This document shows, one piece after another, positions 16,987 through 27,154 of a stretch of 64,000 nucleotides of DNA. Source of the DNA: Nematocida homosporus (taxonomy: Eukaryota; Microsporidia). Numbering within the stretch: the stretch's first letter is position 1; each line of letters starts with the position of its first letter. Made by a program: the position numbers and the translations under genes. The notes beneath the pieces were generated by a model. The model was not told the origin of the DNA, ran no database searches, and saw only the letters and a program-made list of their open reading frames with translations. The stretch is taken from NCBI RefSeq assembly GCF_024244095.1, contig NW_026250681.1, positions 48,919 to 112,918 of the forward strand, given 5' to 3'.

Positions 16987-17686
16987 CTGAAATGAAAAAC
17001 AAATTAGAGTCCGGATAGTATAGAGGCGAGTAAAGATAAGATAAGCTGGATTTAAATAATCTGTAGTATAGTATGATGTGAGTTAATCTGGATTGTATTG
17101 AGTTGTGTTAGTGTTGAGTTGAGTTGAGTTGGTATTGGGTTGGGTTTGAGTTGGGTTGGGTTGGGTTGGGTTTGGGTTAGGAATTGGATTGAATTTCGGT
17201 GTACTGTAATAAGATTCTGGTTTACGTATTGAGTAAGTATTGGTTTACGTATTGAGTAAGTATTGAGTAAGTCGGTTTTCTAGTTCATCCACTACTTCAT
17301 CTCTAAGCAGTTTACTTAACTAGTTGACTATTAACACTACAGTTTTTGTCATTTACTCTCATTTGGAAACAGTCGGAATAAACTGGATTTTGATATCATA
17401 ATTTCAAGTAGTAAATAGAGTAGCTTCAACAATACAACATCCTTTGCCCATAAACTCAACTTAATACTATCTAAATCCATCCCAATGCTATCTCACCCTA
17501 ATACTATCTAAACTTAACTTAACTCAATCTAAACTTAACTTAATATTATCTAAACTTAAGTCAACTTAATACTATCTAAACTCACACAACTTCACACAAC
17601 TCCACATAACTCAATTCAATCTAAACTTAACACAACTCCACATAACACAATCTAATCTAAACTTAACTTAATACCTTGTTCGGTGT
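16987..17686. repeat. 700-bp spacer of T/G-rich then A/C-rich repeats
   Basis: Next to the AlaRS start the plus strand is GT-rich (17090-17290), including GGGTTGGGTTGGGTTGGG (about 17147-17170) and two copies of TGGTTTACGTATTGAGTAAG (about 17218-17260). A unique AT-rich stretch of about 150 bp follows, then AC-rich CTATCTAAACTTAACTTAA words (17455-17675). No gene seen. Confidence 0.6.
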
Positions 17687-20323
17687 TTATTGCTTCCGCG
17701 TGGCTTTTTTGGCTGCTTTGTAGACTCTGGCCTTGCGCGGGATAATCTCTTGGTCGCGAATGTGGATTTTGTTGTCCTTGATCTGCACCCGGTCTTTCTC
17801 CTGCACTCGTGATTGTGGTCGGTGTTGCAATATATCTTTCTGGGGATACGTGAGTGATTGGTAGATATTACGCTCATCCAAGATCTTCCGCAGAAGTAAC
17901 TTAATGTTCTCATGAAGTTTAGACTTGAAATGGAAGATAATCCTATCTATGCAGATAAGAGCCTTAGATAAATAGCGGTCAATATGCGGCGTAGACGTAA
18001 ACACCACCGAAAAGAAGCCTAAAATAGCCTTACTAGGAGCATACCTCTTTTCAGCCGTAAGTTCTTCTAAAATACCAACAATAACATCTAAAGTATCGGT
18101 TGTGCACTTACCCGGGCCATTATAAATCAAACTAGTCAGAATGCAAATAGCACCCGCCTGATAATCAGCCGTTCCATTAGGAATACCTGCACAGGCCATC
18201 TTGCATACTTCATTCAACTTATCTGCCGGGAAAGAAGCTCCAATTTCAGCAGCCATATCATAGGCCACCTTCCGGTTCTTACCCCCTTCAATCCGCACTG
18301 TTCGGGCCATTTCAAAGACTAACCGACATACTTCTTCACCCTCCTGCAGGCGCTGGGCTGAAATAAGTAAGTAGATCGTTTCCAGACGTAAGTGCCGAGA
18401 ACAAAGGAAAACTACCTGCTCAGCTACTGGACTAAGGAAGAACTCTAATAAAGACTTTGGCGTATACCCAGACTTAATTAGGGCAATAGTCACCTTATAG
18501 GCCATCTTTTGCGGTCGTAAATGCGTAGATAAGCAGTACTTAAGAATTTCTTCAACGGCCCAACCTCTTTCCATGAGTTTACCAGTCATTAACTCCAGTA
18601 CATGAGCATTCTCTACGAAGATCTTCTCATACTCCGGAATATCATTCTCCTTCCTAGTGTACTCTGGTACAAGTTCGGCTGGAGGAGGGACTTCTTCTTC
18701 AGCAAAGCATTGGACCAATAAGGTATCTAAGTACTTATCTTGCCACTCATTAGATACAATGCTTAACATACTCCGAATGTACTGCCTTTCATTCTCAGTT
18801 GGACTCTTCCGGAACCGGAAGACTATCTTCATTAAAAGATCATTAGAATCAGCCAGAACTTGCAAGATCTTAGTCTTACTTTCTATCTCATCAGGACGAG
18901 TGGCTCCAGCTAGACCTCTTTGGGCCTCTTCAATCAGAAGATGCAATCCCTGGCAAATATACCCACGTACAACCGGATCAGACGTATATCCTAAGAATAA
19001 AGTCAAAAGTGTGCGTAAAGAGTTCTTACTATCACTGGCATTCCGACAAAAAGAAGGGAAACAAGACCATAATCCTTCAAACTCAGTTGTTTTATCACTA
19101 TTACGTAAAGCTTGAATCTCAGGCACAAATCTACTTAAAAACACTGATAAATCACAACTATGAATAGATGCCTTCATCATCGGCAACCAAAAGTAAAACT
19201 CCTTCTCCTTAATTGTCTTCAAGAACTTCTCCACTCCAATATTACCAATAATCAACTCAATTTCCTTAGACATTCTTAAGTCCTTAGCCGTATAACAGTA
19301 GTAAGCTATCATAACAATCACTTTCTTGAAGTATGGGAAAATACGCGTACTTAAGGCAAAAACAAGCTGGTGAATGGCCATGCATACGTCTATAGGTAGC
19401 TTTTCTGGCTTAACCCGTTCAATTTGGGCCTTAATCACTTGTTTGATAAGAGTTTCAACCTCTGAACCTTCACTAGTCAAAATAAAGTCATCTAAACCCT
19501 GAATAGTCCTTAAGTTACTCTGCTTAAAGATCTCAGCCGCATAAGTTAAGACTAAAATACTATCTTCTTCACTAATATCTTCCTTTTGCAAGGCACTAGT
19601 TAGTAAGTGCAAGTGCATGGGTAAATGTGCGCCTAAAGAAGAGGCCAACAGACTCCGGGCAAAGGCTAAAGCCCCTGCATGCACCGTATCACTAGCCACT
19701 TGCATTGCCTGACAAATTCCTAACATACGATCAGTTAAGTTATACTTAGATATCTCTTGGGTTAAGTTACCCAGAATAGAAATAATCTTGCCTGAATACT
19801 CTGGACTAGTAGTGGCAATAGCTTCTACCATATGCATTAACTTATGAAAAGTCGGACTACTACCACTAACTCGGTCTTCATACTCAATTACTCGACGTAA
19901 AGCCGGAAAAGCTCGCTTTCTAATCTTAGGACTCGGATTAGTACATAACTCAACAATCTTATCAATTAATTCTAAGTCTTGATAAGCACCTTCAGTAAAA
20001 ACAGTCTTAAGTACTAAAGAGTAGAACTCCTTACTAGCCCAGACTTTGTTCTGAGTTAAACAAGCATATCTTTTAAGAATCTCTCGGACTTCATCACAAT
20101 GGTCGCCTAAAGACTCGGGTGATTTACGGAATATCAAGATGATAGCTTCTTCAGCAAATCCACCATCAGCACATAGTGTTTCTTTCAGTAGGGATAAAGC
20201 TGCCTTCCAAATGGCCTCAGAAGAGTCTGTTTGATCTTCAGTTGGTAATATAGATAAAATCTTATTTTCCAGTATCTTAATTCGTTTCTCCATTTCGGGC
20301 TGTAAAGAAGAGTCGTTTTGCAT
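17687..20323 (-). CDS. RRP12: RRP12-like HEAT-repeat ribosome biogenesis factor
   Basis: 878 aa helical-repeat protein. Rrp12 helps maturation and export of small-subunit pre-ribosomes. The best match is the NUC173 region near 415-460 (FEGLWSCFPSFCRNASDSKNS, followed by VRGYICQGLHLLIEEA), which fits the family's W-x-L-P-x-F-C-x-x-P-x-D and I-C-x-A-L-x-x-L-I pattern. Before the basic tail, SKLHENIKLLLRKILDERN resembles Rrp12's K-V-K-x-I-L-E-R-L block. The C-terminus is strongly basic (PRKARVYKAAKKATRKQ), as in Rrp12. It is shorter than yeast Rrp12 (1228 aa). AAATTT (20330-20335) lies 6 nt upstream of the start. A generic HEAT protein is the alternative. Confidence 0.7.
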   Translation of the reverse strand: MQNDSSLQPEMEKRIKILENKILSILPTEDQTDSSEAIWKAALSLLKETLCADGGFAEEAIILIFRKSPESLGDHCDEVREILKRYACLTQNKVWASKEFYSLVLKTVFTEGAYQDLELIDKIVELCTNPSPKIRKRAFPALRRVIEYEDRVSGSSPTFHKLMHMVEAIATTSPEYSGKIISILGNLTQEISKYNLTDRMLGICQAMQVASDTVHAGALAFARSLLASSLGAHLPMHLHLLTSALQKEDISEEDSILVLTYAAEIFKQSNLRTIQGLDDFILTSEGSEVETLIKQVIKAQIERVKPEKLPIDVCMAIHQLVFALSTRIFPYFKKVIVMIAYYCYTAKDLRMSKEIELIIGNIGVEKFLKTIKEKEFYFWLPMMKASIHSCDLSVFLSRFVPEIQALRNSDKTTEFEGLWSCFPSFCRNASDSKNSLRTLLTLFLGYTSDPVVRGYICQGLHLLIEEAQRGLAGATRPDEIESKTKILQVLADSNDLLMKIVFRFRKSPTENERQYIRSMLSIVSNEWQDKYLDTLLVQCFAEEEVPPPAELVPEYTRKENDIPEYEKIFVENAHVLELMTGKLMERGWAVEEILKYCLSTHLRPQKMAYKVTIALIKSGYTPKSLLEFFLSPVAEQVVFLCSRHLRLETIYLLISAQRLQEGEEVCRLVFEMARTVRIEGGKNRKVAYDMAAEIGASFPADKLNEVCKMACAGIPNGTADYQAGAICILTSLIYNGPGKCTTDTLDVIVGILEELTAEKRYAPSKAILGFFSVVFTSTPHIDRYLSKALICIDRIIFHFKSKLHENIKLLLRKILDERNIYQSLTYPQKDILQHRPQSRVQEKDRVQIKDNKIHIRDQEIIPRKARVYKAAKKATRKQ

Positions 20324-20739
20324 ACTGTCAAATTTTTGCTCTAACTGTTTATTAAGTAGTCTTTAGTGATAAGATTAAGTTGTATTAAGTTGTGTTTAGT
20401 ATTGGATTGAGTTAGTTTGGTTGGGTTGTGTTGGGTTGTGTTGGGTTGAGTTAGTTTGGTTTGGTATTAAGTTTGTATTAAGTTTGTATTAAGTTAGTAC
20501 TAAGTTAAGTGCTAAGTTGTACCAAGTTGATATTATGAATAAATAATGACGTCATATAAATTGATAAGACCTGTTTTATTTTTCAGAGCAGTTTGGGTTT
20601 CAACTAAATTTAGTTAAATATTAAATGTGTATTAAGTTAAGATAAGATTAAGTTTGGGTTAAGTTGAGATAAGATCAAGTTAAGTTAAAATCAAGTTAAT
20701 ACTAAGTGAGACATTAAATTAGGATTTAGTTAAGTTAAG
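20324..20739. repeat. T/G- and TTAAGT-rich spacer with a TGACGTCA octamer
   Basis: Degenerate GTTGGGTTGTG, TATTAAGTTTG and AAGTTAAGAT words fill 20370-20530 and 20620-20740. Between them is TGACGTCA (20547-20554), a palindromic CRE-type octamer that recurs in the spacers around uS10. No gene seen. Confidence 0.55.
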
Positions 20740-22287
20740 TTAAATATTGGGTGGTTTGGTGGTGGTGGTATTGGTAGTGGTGATAGTGGGGTATAGTTGA
20801 GATAGTAGTTGGAGAAGAGTTTCGGAATCGGTGGTGTGGTGAATGATGGAGAGGATAGTACACTCTTCGTGGTATACTCGCGTGTCTTTAAGGGAGGCTT
20901 TGAGATGGCGTTGCAGGAATTGGAAGGTGAGTGGAGGTGGGCTCTGCCAGACAGTTTGGTAGTTGTATGTGGTGAGATCTTGCTGGATTGCATTGATAGA
21001 AATGGGATGGAGAATTGGGCTGGTAGAGGTTTGGGATTGCTGGATTAAGTCGTAAATAGTTAGAGCTAGTGGTAGAGAGTCCTTGATGTATCGGGCCATT
21101 TTGATTAGGGTATACTGTTTGGATTGGGTTGGTGCGGTTGTGGAGTTTGAGTGGGAGGAATGGGAATACATATCGAGATTAGCAGAGAGATAGAGTAGGG
21201 ATTGGGCGAGATGGATGACTAGGGCCTTTTCTTTCTTTGTCCACTTTAGATCTTCACTAACGGTGCGGCCGGAGATAGGCTCTTTTTGTATGGGTGGTAA
21301 GTACAGAGTGTGCTGGAGAATAGCGAAGAGGGGAATAAAGTAGAGTTGCGCATTGGGGATTTGAAGAAGTGGATGACCGGCTGGTGGATTTTTGCTTAGT
21401 TGGCGGTGGTGCTGGCAGTACTGAGTAGTTACGTTTAAATGGGTGGAGTTGAGGGGAATATTGGGAAAGATAATTGTAGTTAGGCGGTACTGGGCCATAA
21501 TGCCTAGAGCTAAACCATAATTGGGATGGGATAGGGTTTTCTTAAGCTCTTGGCCAATTCTTTCCCGGGAAACTACCCGGGCCATTTTCTTTAAGAGATC
21601 TTGGTCTTCCAAGGCCGTTAAGATTTCGGGAACAATAGTGAATCCTAAACGAGCTGCAAACCTAAGCACACGTAGTACTCGTAATGGATCATCCAGAAAA
21701 GTCTCTCTAGCAGGTAAGGGCGTGCGTACAACCCGGCCTTGGATATCCGCTATGCCTTTGCCCGTGTAGTCCTCAACTTGTCCTCGATTAATGTTATAAA
21801 AGAGGGCATTAATAGTTAAGTCTCGGCGCTCGGCATCTTCTAAAGGCGTGCCCATTCGGACATTGGGTATGCGTGAATCCGCGTATTCTTCGGTTCTTAG
21901 GGCAACAAAGTCAATTGAGTATCCGTAGTACAGCAAACTAGCCGTCTCTAAGTGCTTAGCCTTTTCATGGTTATAGGGAATAACATGGTACCCACGCACT
22001 TTACTCTTCTTGCGTTTAAGATACTCAACAAACCCAGTGGCAAACAAACTACCCGACGCTCGGTCAATAGCAATATCAATGTCATTACAAGGAATTCCCA
22101 TAATCTTATCTCGCACCCACCCACCAGCGACTCTAAACACCATATCTAACCCAACCTCCTTGTTATAAGCTAGCAAATCGGCAAATAAGTGTTTCTCACT
22201 ATAGGTCAGCAAAGGCTCTAAGTCAATAACAGCAGCTGTTAAGTTTTTATCCTTTCTTATCTTTGGGTTTGTTATCGGACTAGACAT
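20740..22287 (-). CDS. CCA1: CCA-adding tRNA nucleotidyltransferase
   Basis: Adds or repairs the 3' CCA of tRNAs. Class II poly(A)polymerase-like fold: GGWVRDKIMG (55-64), catalytic acidic pair in NDIDIAID (D69 and D71), the RRDLTINALFYN motif (about 155-166), DDPLRVLRVLRFAARLGF, and RERIGQELKK. The C-terminal 100 residues become Thr/Pro/Asn-rich, ending in a Thr-rich run that lies in repeat-like DNA, so the native end may be earlier. 515 aa compares with 546 in yeast. Start is the ATG whose complement is at 22285-22287. It is divergent from the coiled-coil gene, with 65 bp between ATGs. Confidence 0.93.
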   Translation of the reverse strand: MSSPITNPKIRKDKNLTAAVIDLEPLLTYSEKHLFADLLAYNKEVGLDMVFRVAGGWVRDKIMGIPCNDIDIAIDRASGSLFATGFVEYLKRKKSKVRGYHVIPYNHEKAKHLETASLLYYGYSIDFVALRTEEYADSRIPNVRMGTPLEDAERRDLTINALFYNINRGQVEDYTGKGIADIQGRVVRTPLPARETFLDDPLRVLRVLRFAARLGFTIVPEILTALEDQDLLKKMARVVSRERIGQELKKTLSHPNYGLALGIMAQYRLTTIIFPNIPLNSTHLNVTTQYCQHHRQLSKNPPAGHPLLQIPNAQLYFIPLFAILQHTLYLPPIQKEPISGRTVSEDLKWTKKEKALVIHLAQSLLYLSANLDMYSHSSHSNSTTAPTQSKQYTLIKMARYIKDSLPLALTIYDLIQQSQTSTSPILHPISINAIQQDLTTYNYQTVWQSPPPLTFQFLQRHLKASLKDTRVYHEECTILSIIHHTTDSETLLQLLSQLYPTITTTNTTTTKPPNI

Positions 22288-22352
22288 GAAATGGAGGAAA
22301 ATGACGAAGGGGGTGATTTAGAATTTTGGCTTTTCATTTGCTATTTAGATCA

Positions 22353-23906
22353 ATGGAAAGGGAATATTTAGGCCGAGAAGATCGGTCGCACGAAAGTCTG
22401 GTGGGAAACAGCCTAAATAAGTCATTTGGAAGCACTCAGGCCACTGCTTCATTCGATGCTCGTCTTTTAAACCGAGCCGACTTATTGACTAAAGAAGGTC
22501 TAGATGCCGACCAAAATACATTCAATTCCAGCCGGGCTTTACAAACACATGACTTATCGGGGGTTCTAAACAGTATCAATGGCGGGGATAAGAGTTGGGA
22601 TAAGAATTGGGATAAGAGTTGGGATAAGAATTGGGATAAGAACTGGGGGAATAGTGGCTTAGGCAAGGGATTGAGTGGTGGACTGGATAAGGGATTGGGT
22701 AGAGATTTGGGAAGTCGTGGGGATGTAAATGGCGAAGGAGTTAGTGCCAGTCCAATAACTCAGTATGTTTTGACGGCCTTTAATGACGTTTGTAAGAAAA
22801 TAGACGTAATTCACCATACGATTGAGAAGAACAATTTAGAAAGAGATAGTAGTTCTTTAGACACAATGCTAGTGGAAACTAGAGAAGAGAATGAACCGGA
22901 AGGTTGGTTTAAACGACTCAAGAAGATCTTTTACGGTCGAAACGAGGAAGTACCAGAACTTGAGTCTTCTGATGAACCAGAATCGGTAGTTCTTAATCTC
23001 TCAGCTGAACTAGACACGTTGAAACAAACACTTAGCGGTCTAAAAGAAACATACCAAGAAGTGCAGCAGGAAGTACGTCGAGTTTCAGCTGAAGCTATGT
23101 TTGTGGCCCAAAAAGCCGGTAGTCAGCAACAAACTAGCACTGATATGGCCGGTTTACTTAACGAAGTAAAGACTCGACTGCGCTTGCGTAAGAAAGAACT
23201 AGCTGAAGCCCGTGCCCAACTAAGTACACGAAGTACGGCCGAAACGGCCCTGGCTAAAGTAGCAAGTACAGTTTCTTCTCAAATTGGCCGTATTCTTGTT
23301 CTAATGGACAAGCCAGAATGTGCAGAATCCCTCCATCGTGAATTACTAGATGGTAATTTGCATCGCTTAGTTGGCGCCTTTTTGGATATTGAAGGACACT
23401 TACGCGAAGTTCTTCTGAAGAGTGAGAAGATCAGATCGGCTAAGATTACTTCATTAGAAGAGAAGAATCTTCAGCTTCTTCAAGAGATCCGCAAGAAGGA
23501 AGAAGAAACGAATGCTCTAGTTCGTGAGTTAGATCGGGTCAAGGAAGATAAGGATGCCATCATTAACAAGCAAAAACTAACGATCAAACTCCTCCAGAGT
23601 AAGATTGGGCCTTTCAAAGAGAGCTATCAGCATGCGCCTAAAGAGAATAGGCTTTTGCCCATTTCAACCGATTTATCTCTGGCCAAGCACTCTTATGCCT
23701 ACCATTCGACACCAAGCACAGTTTCAGTTCAAGCCGGCCCACCGCCCAAGAAGCCGACTTCGCCAATCATTGAAGAACTTGAGAAGCGGATTGGCCAGCT
23801 GCGCAGTAGACTCAGCAGTGTAGATGCCCAAAGCCCGCACTACCAGGCGTATCTAGACGAAATGGAAGACTGTAAAAGACGACTTACTGACTTCTTACAC
23901 ATCTAG
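22353..23906 (+). CDS. Coiled-coil protein with DKSWDKNW repeats, unknown
   Basis: 517 aa from the first in-frame ATG at 22353; the frame is open further upstream, but only with a non-ATG start. Residues 79-98 are five tandem DK[SN]W tetrapeptides encoded by 12-bp repeats (22587-22646), followed by a Gly-rich GLGKGLSGGLDKGLG segment. Long heptad-like stretches occupy about 220-295 and 350-430. A final helix at about 470-517 ends EMEDCKRRLTDFLHI. No signal peptide or membrane segment. No family recognised; structural roles (spindle pole, cytoskeletal or vesicle tether) are possible but unsupported. AATAAA follows the stop by about 16 bp. Confidence 0.75.
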   Translation: MEREYLGREDRSHESLVGNSLNKSFGSTQATASFDARLLNRADLLTKEGLDADQNTFNSSRALQTHDLSGVLNSINGGDKSWDKNWDKSWDKNWDKNWGNSGLGKGLSGGLDKGLGRDLGSRGDVNGEGVSASPITQYVLTAFNDVCKKIDVIHHTIEKNNLERDSSSLDTMLVETREENEPEGWFKRLKKIFYGRNEEVPELESSDEPESVVLNLSAELDTLKQTLSGLKETYQEVQQEVRRVSAEAMFVAQKAGSQQQTSTDMAGLLNEVKTRLRLRKKELAEARAQLSTRSTAETALAKVASTVSSQIGRILVLMDKPECAESLHRELLDGNLHRLVGAFLDIEGHLREVLLKSEKIRSAKITSLEEKNLQLLQEIRKKEEETNALVRELDRVKEDKDAIINKQKLTIKLLQSKIGPFKESYQHAPKENRLLPISTDLSLAKHSYAYHSTPSTVSVQAGPPPKKPTSPIIEELEKRIGQLRSRLSSVDAQSPHYQAYLDEMEDCKRRLTDFLHI

Positions 23907-24128
23907 TCCTATCCAAGGACAATAAAGTTTCAGATTAGTATAATATTGAGTTGAGTTGGGTTGAGTTGGGTTAGATTGAGATGGGGTGATGTGTGGTTGG
24001 GTTTGTGGGGTGAAGTGAGTTAAGATACGATTTAGGTGGGACAGGGCGAGTTGTACGGCAAAAGGGCTTTATTTTCAGTAACTGCTACCTAATCAGTCTT
24101 TCTTTTCAGTAACTGGCACCCGGCGGGT
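23907..24128. repeat. Short T/G-rich convergent spacer
   Basis: GTTGAGTTGGGTTGAG words at 23945-24015. A 17-bp TTTCAGTAACTGSYACC sequence occurs twice (24072-24088 and 24105-24121). No gene seen. Confidence 0.5.
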
Positions 24129-24623
24129 CTATTCTGAATGGTACTGGGCCATTTCAATCTCTTTCTTGACCAGACCGCATTTTTCATAGAAAGGCGCATT
24201 CTCTGGACTAGTGGCTAAAATGGTTTTGTACGCGCCTTTCTCCTGGGAGGCTTTTAAGAGGGCGAAAATGAGCTTCTTTCCTAGCCCGGCTCCGCGCTGT
24301 TGCTTAGAGACCACAATATCTTCAATGTGGCCCACACTTCCTAAATTGCGCAAGAACTTGTACTCAGTGACTAAAGTGCCACTACCAACTATGCGGTTAG
24401 CTGTATCCACAATAACTAAAACCAAGTACGTCTCCTTATGGCGTTGCATAAACTCGTATCTCTCGAAGAGCAAAGCCTCTTCTGGAAATGGAGCCGTAGT
24501 TAGCTCAGATAAAAGCAGAAAGTAGTCACGTGTTAAGTCTTCACGGCGCAGTTCTCTTATACTATACTCTTCCATACAGGCACAGACAATGTTTCTATTA
24601 AAGCTTAAAACAAGCCCGGGCAT
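24129..24623 (-). CDS. GNA1: Glucosamine-6-phosphate N-acetyltransferase
   Basis: GNAT enzyme that makes N-acetylglucosamine-6-phosphate, a step toward UDP-GlcNAc for chitin and GPI anchors. The family block GHIEDIVVSKQQRGAGLGKKL is seen in pieces: HIEDIVV, then the acetyl-CoA P-loop QRGAGLGK. FYEKCGLVKKEIEMA near the C-terminus is typical of Gna1. The longest ATG start gives 164 aa; an internal ATG at 24575 gives 148 aa beginning MEEYSIRELRRED, which fits the family N-terminus better, so the first 16 residues may not be translated. It probably supports spore-wall chitin synthesis. Confidence 0.88.
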   Translation of the reverse strand: MPGLVLSFNRNIVCACMEEYSIRELRREDLTRDYFLLLSELTTAPFPEEALLFERYEFMQRHKETYLVLVIVDTANRIVGSGTLVTEYKFLRNLGSVGHIEDIVVSKQQRGAGLGKKLIFALLKASQEKGAYKTILATSPENAPFYEKCGLVKKEIEMAQYHSE

Positions 24624-25079
24624 AACAGATATAAAACAACAACAAAGCTAGATCAGGAAAACAAACACTAGATTAGTTTTGAAATTAAGTTAAGAATAAC
24701 AGACAAATATCCATTCTACTACCAGCTCAGCTACTAAAATCAAGCCAATAATAAACCAGCCCAAAATATTAGAGATAATTTCTAATCAATTGACCAAACA
24801 ACCAAGATATAAATAGCCACAAGATTTAAGAGATATATTTATATGACTATGAACAACTTATCTGAAGAATTCAAAGCAACCTAATACCAACTCACTACCA
24901 CCACCAATTCAATCTTAATCCAACCTAACTCAATCCAACTCAATCCAACCCAATCTTAACCCACCCTACCCCACCACAACCCAACCTAACTCAACTCATG
25001 AGAATACTAGACTGGCGACTGATCATAAATGGCTAAAACTAGATAGATCTTACTTGTCTTTATTACTGCGCCAGTCTCT
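24624..25079. repeat. AT-rich then A/C-rich spacer
   Basis: 24640-24880 is AT-rich and non-repetitive; 24880-24990 is CAACCTAACTCAATCCAACTC-type degenerate repeat on the plus strand. No ORF with protein-like composition was found. Confidence 0.5.
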
Positions 25080-26681
25080 TTACACGGAAGGAGTAGGATC
25101 GGCAAGATTGCTGGCATGAAGAGCAATCGTATCCAGAACCTGTGTCTTTCGTGCTTGGAAGAGCTGTCCTTTCCCCGCCGTCTCTCGCGCTAGAATCTCC
25201 GCTGCTTTACAATGCCCCGTATGAGCTAGAATGCACGCCAGTTCCAAAAGCAAGGACTCCAACAAGAAAGACATGTGCTCGTTCTGCTCTCTAGGCAGCA
25301 AATACCGGCGCAGTAAGTTATTCTCTATCTTTTCGGCTAGAGAGCCTAAGGATTCATCTATGCGCAAATACCGGCGCAGCAAGGCATAAGCCTTATCTAT
25401 CTTCTGGTGCTGCACCAAGAACTTAACCGAAAGGTACCCCAGTAACACGTTCTGTGGATTGGACCGCACTGCCCGCATAAAACAGTACTCCGCACTCTCT
25501 TTCTTCCCCATCTTCTCGTAAATCAGCCCACACCCAGCCATACCATTATGATTACCCGCTTTCATTTGAATTGAGCTAATGAAACACCGCAAACTCTCCC
25601 TTAAGTTACTATTCATAAAGTGCTCATGGCCTAAAAGGCAAAGTACATAAGGGTCTTTCTTAATAACCAACGAACGCTCAAAGGAAGTAATCGCCTTATC
25701 CGTCTCTTTTCGCAAACTATAATGGTTGCCCAGTACGGCCCAAGCTACAGCCGAGAAAGGATTTACACCAAACACCGTTCGCGCTAAAGAGGCCAACATA
25801 CTTCGATCGCGCTTATGCCAAAGAATACTTGAATAGTAGTGCAAAGCATCTATGTAGCACGGATCACGCAGCAGTACATAGTCAAAAACATCAGCTGATT
25901 TCTGAAAAGAACCCACATCAAAGAAGTGCACAGCCATAGCCGATACCGTACTCAATGGCAAAGCATCCAACTCAACAGCCGTATAGGCCGTACTTGACTC
26001 ACCATTCGTAATACTTTCTAAAATCCGAGTCTCCACCAACAAAGAACTAAGCACAGTAGCCAACTCACGATTCCCCTGAGCACTCACTACTTCCGCTTCA
26101 ATCCGGCGCTCAACTAAACTTAACGTCTTCTTATCCAGCTTATCTCCCTCCCCCACAAAAACATTGTTGTTATTCTCCTCTTCAGCATCTATGTTCTTGG
26201 CATTAGTCAAGTGCTCCTCCAGTACTGCCCGATGCCCCGTATAAAGCAAAGGGTTCTTCTGAGCCGCACAACTATAATTGTTAATTGCCTTCTCATAGGC
26301 TCCACTTAGAATGTTTATCTCACCTAAAGCACTTAGCACAAATGCATCATCCGGATCCAGCACAAACAACTTCTCTACCTCACTCAACTTCTTCTTCTCT
26401 TCCCGCCGGTATCCTTCCAGTTTACTCAGCAAGTACTTAGCCTTATCATACTCACGTAAAGCCTTAAAGCACTGCGCGCGGTAGTAGAGTGAAGAGAATG
26501 AGTTAGTCTTAGCTAGATAGTAAATAGCCCGGCGATACTCTAACTTGCGCATAAACAAATACCCTAAAAGCAAGGAGTAGTCTTTACCTTCAGTGACACT
26601 TAGCACTTCAGCTACATAGATAGCATCATCAAAGTTGCCGTACTTAAGACAGCGACTAAGAAATCTTTCTAAGTCCATCAT
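25080..26681 (-). CDS. CDC27: Anaphase-promoting complex TPR subunit CDC27/APC3-like
   Basis: TPR protein of the APC/C ubiquitin ligase, which triggers chromosome segregation and mitotic exit. The first ATG is at 26681; upstream codons have no ATG. An N-terminal TPR block (about 1-150) is followed by an acidic, Asn-rich linker. C-terminal tandem TPRs include the Cdc27-type segment DALHYYSSILWHKRD, then AWAVLGNHYSLRKETDKAITSFERS and LLGHEHFMNSNLRESLRCF, closely matching LWHL...AWCxxGNCFSLQKEHxxAIKFFQR of Cdc27. 533 aa is shorter than yeast (758). APC6/APC8 paralogs are the alternative, but the LWH and GNxxSLxKE words favour APC3. Confidence 0.78.
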   Translation of the reverse strand: MMDLERFLSRCLKYGNFDDAIYVAEVLSVTEGKDYSLLLGYLFMRKLEYRRAIYYLAKTNSFSSLYYRAQCFKALREYDKAKYLLSKLEGYRREEKKKLSEVEKLFVLDPDDAFVLSALGEINILSGAYEKAINNYSCAAQKNPLLYTGHRAVLEEHLTNAKNIDAEEENNNNVFVGEGDKLDKKTLSLVERRIEAEVVSAQGNRELATVLSSLLVETRILESITNGESSTAYTAVELDALPLSTVSAMAVHFFDVGSFQKSADVFDYVLLRDPCYIDALHYYSSILWHKRDRSMLASLARTVFGVNPFSAVAWAVLGNHYSLRKETDKAITSFERSLVIKKDPYVLCLLGHEHFMNSNLRESLRCFISSIQMKAGNHNGMAGCGLIYEKMGKKESAEYCFMRAVRSNPQNVLLGYLSVKFLVQHQKIDKAYALLRRYLRIDESLGSLAEKIENNLLRRYLLPREQNEHMSFLLESLLLELACILAHTGHCKAAEILARETAGKGQLFQARKTQVLDTIALHASNLADPTPSV

Positions 26682-27154
26682 GCAAACAAACAAATTCCGA
26701 AATATTAACGTGAACTACTACTAAGTGAGTGAGTTAGTATGAGTTAAGTTAGTATTCTATTGGTAGAGGTAAAGTGTTAATATGATATTCTGTTAGGGTA
26801 AGTAAAGTGTTGGTACTCTTAATATGATATTCTGTTGGTGTAGGTAAAGTATTAGTACTCTTAATATGATATTCTGTTGGTGTAGGTAAGGTGTTGGTAT
26901 AAGTTGTTATGAGTTAGTAGAAGTGAACTACTAGCCTAACTCAACTCAATATAACACAACTCAACCCAAACATAACTCAACTCAATTCAACCCAAACATA
27001 ACTCAACTCAACACAACTTAAACATAACCTAAACTAACTTAAACACAACCTAAACTCAACTCAACTTAAACATAACCTAAACTAAACATAACCTAAACTA
27101 AACTAACTTAAACCAATACTAATCCAATACTTATATTAACCTAATTTGCTGGAA
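26682..27154. repeat. Spacer with a 42-52-bp minisatellite and A/C-rich filler
   Basis: 26750-26905 holds three copies of a unit containing TTAATATGATATTCTGTT, beginning at 26777, 26819 and 26871, each followed by GGTGTAGGTAAAG-like sequence. From 26935 to 27130 the plus strand is AACTCAACTTAAACATAACC-type filler. No gene seen. Confidence 0.65.

Noticed and set aside
16987..17686. GGGTTGGGTTGGGTT run as an interstitial telomere
   Set aside because: Embedded in degenerate GT filler, too short and irregular; no subtelomeric context.
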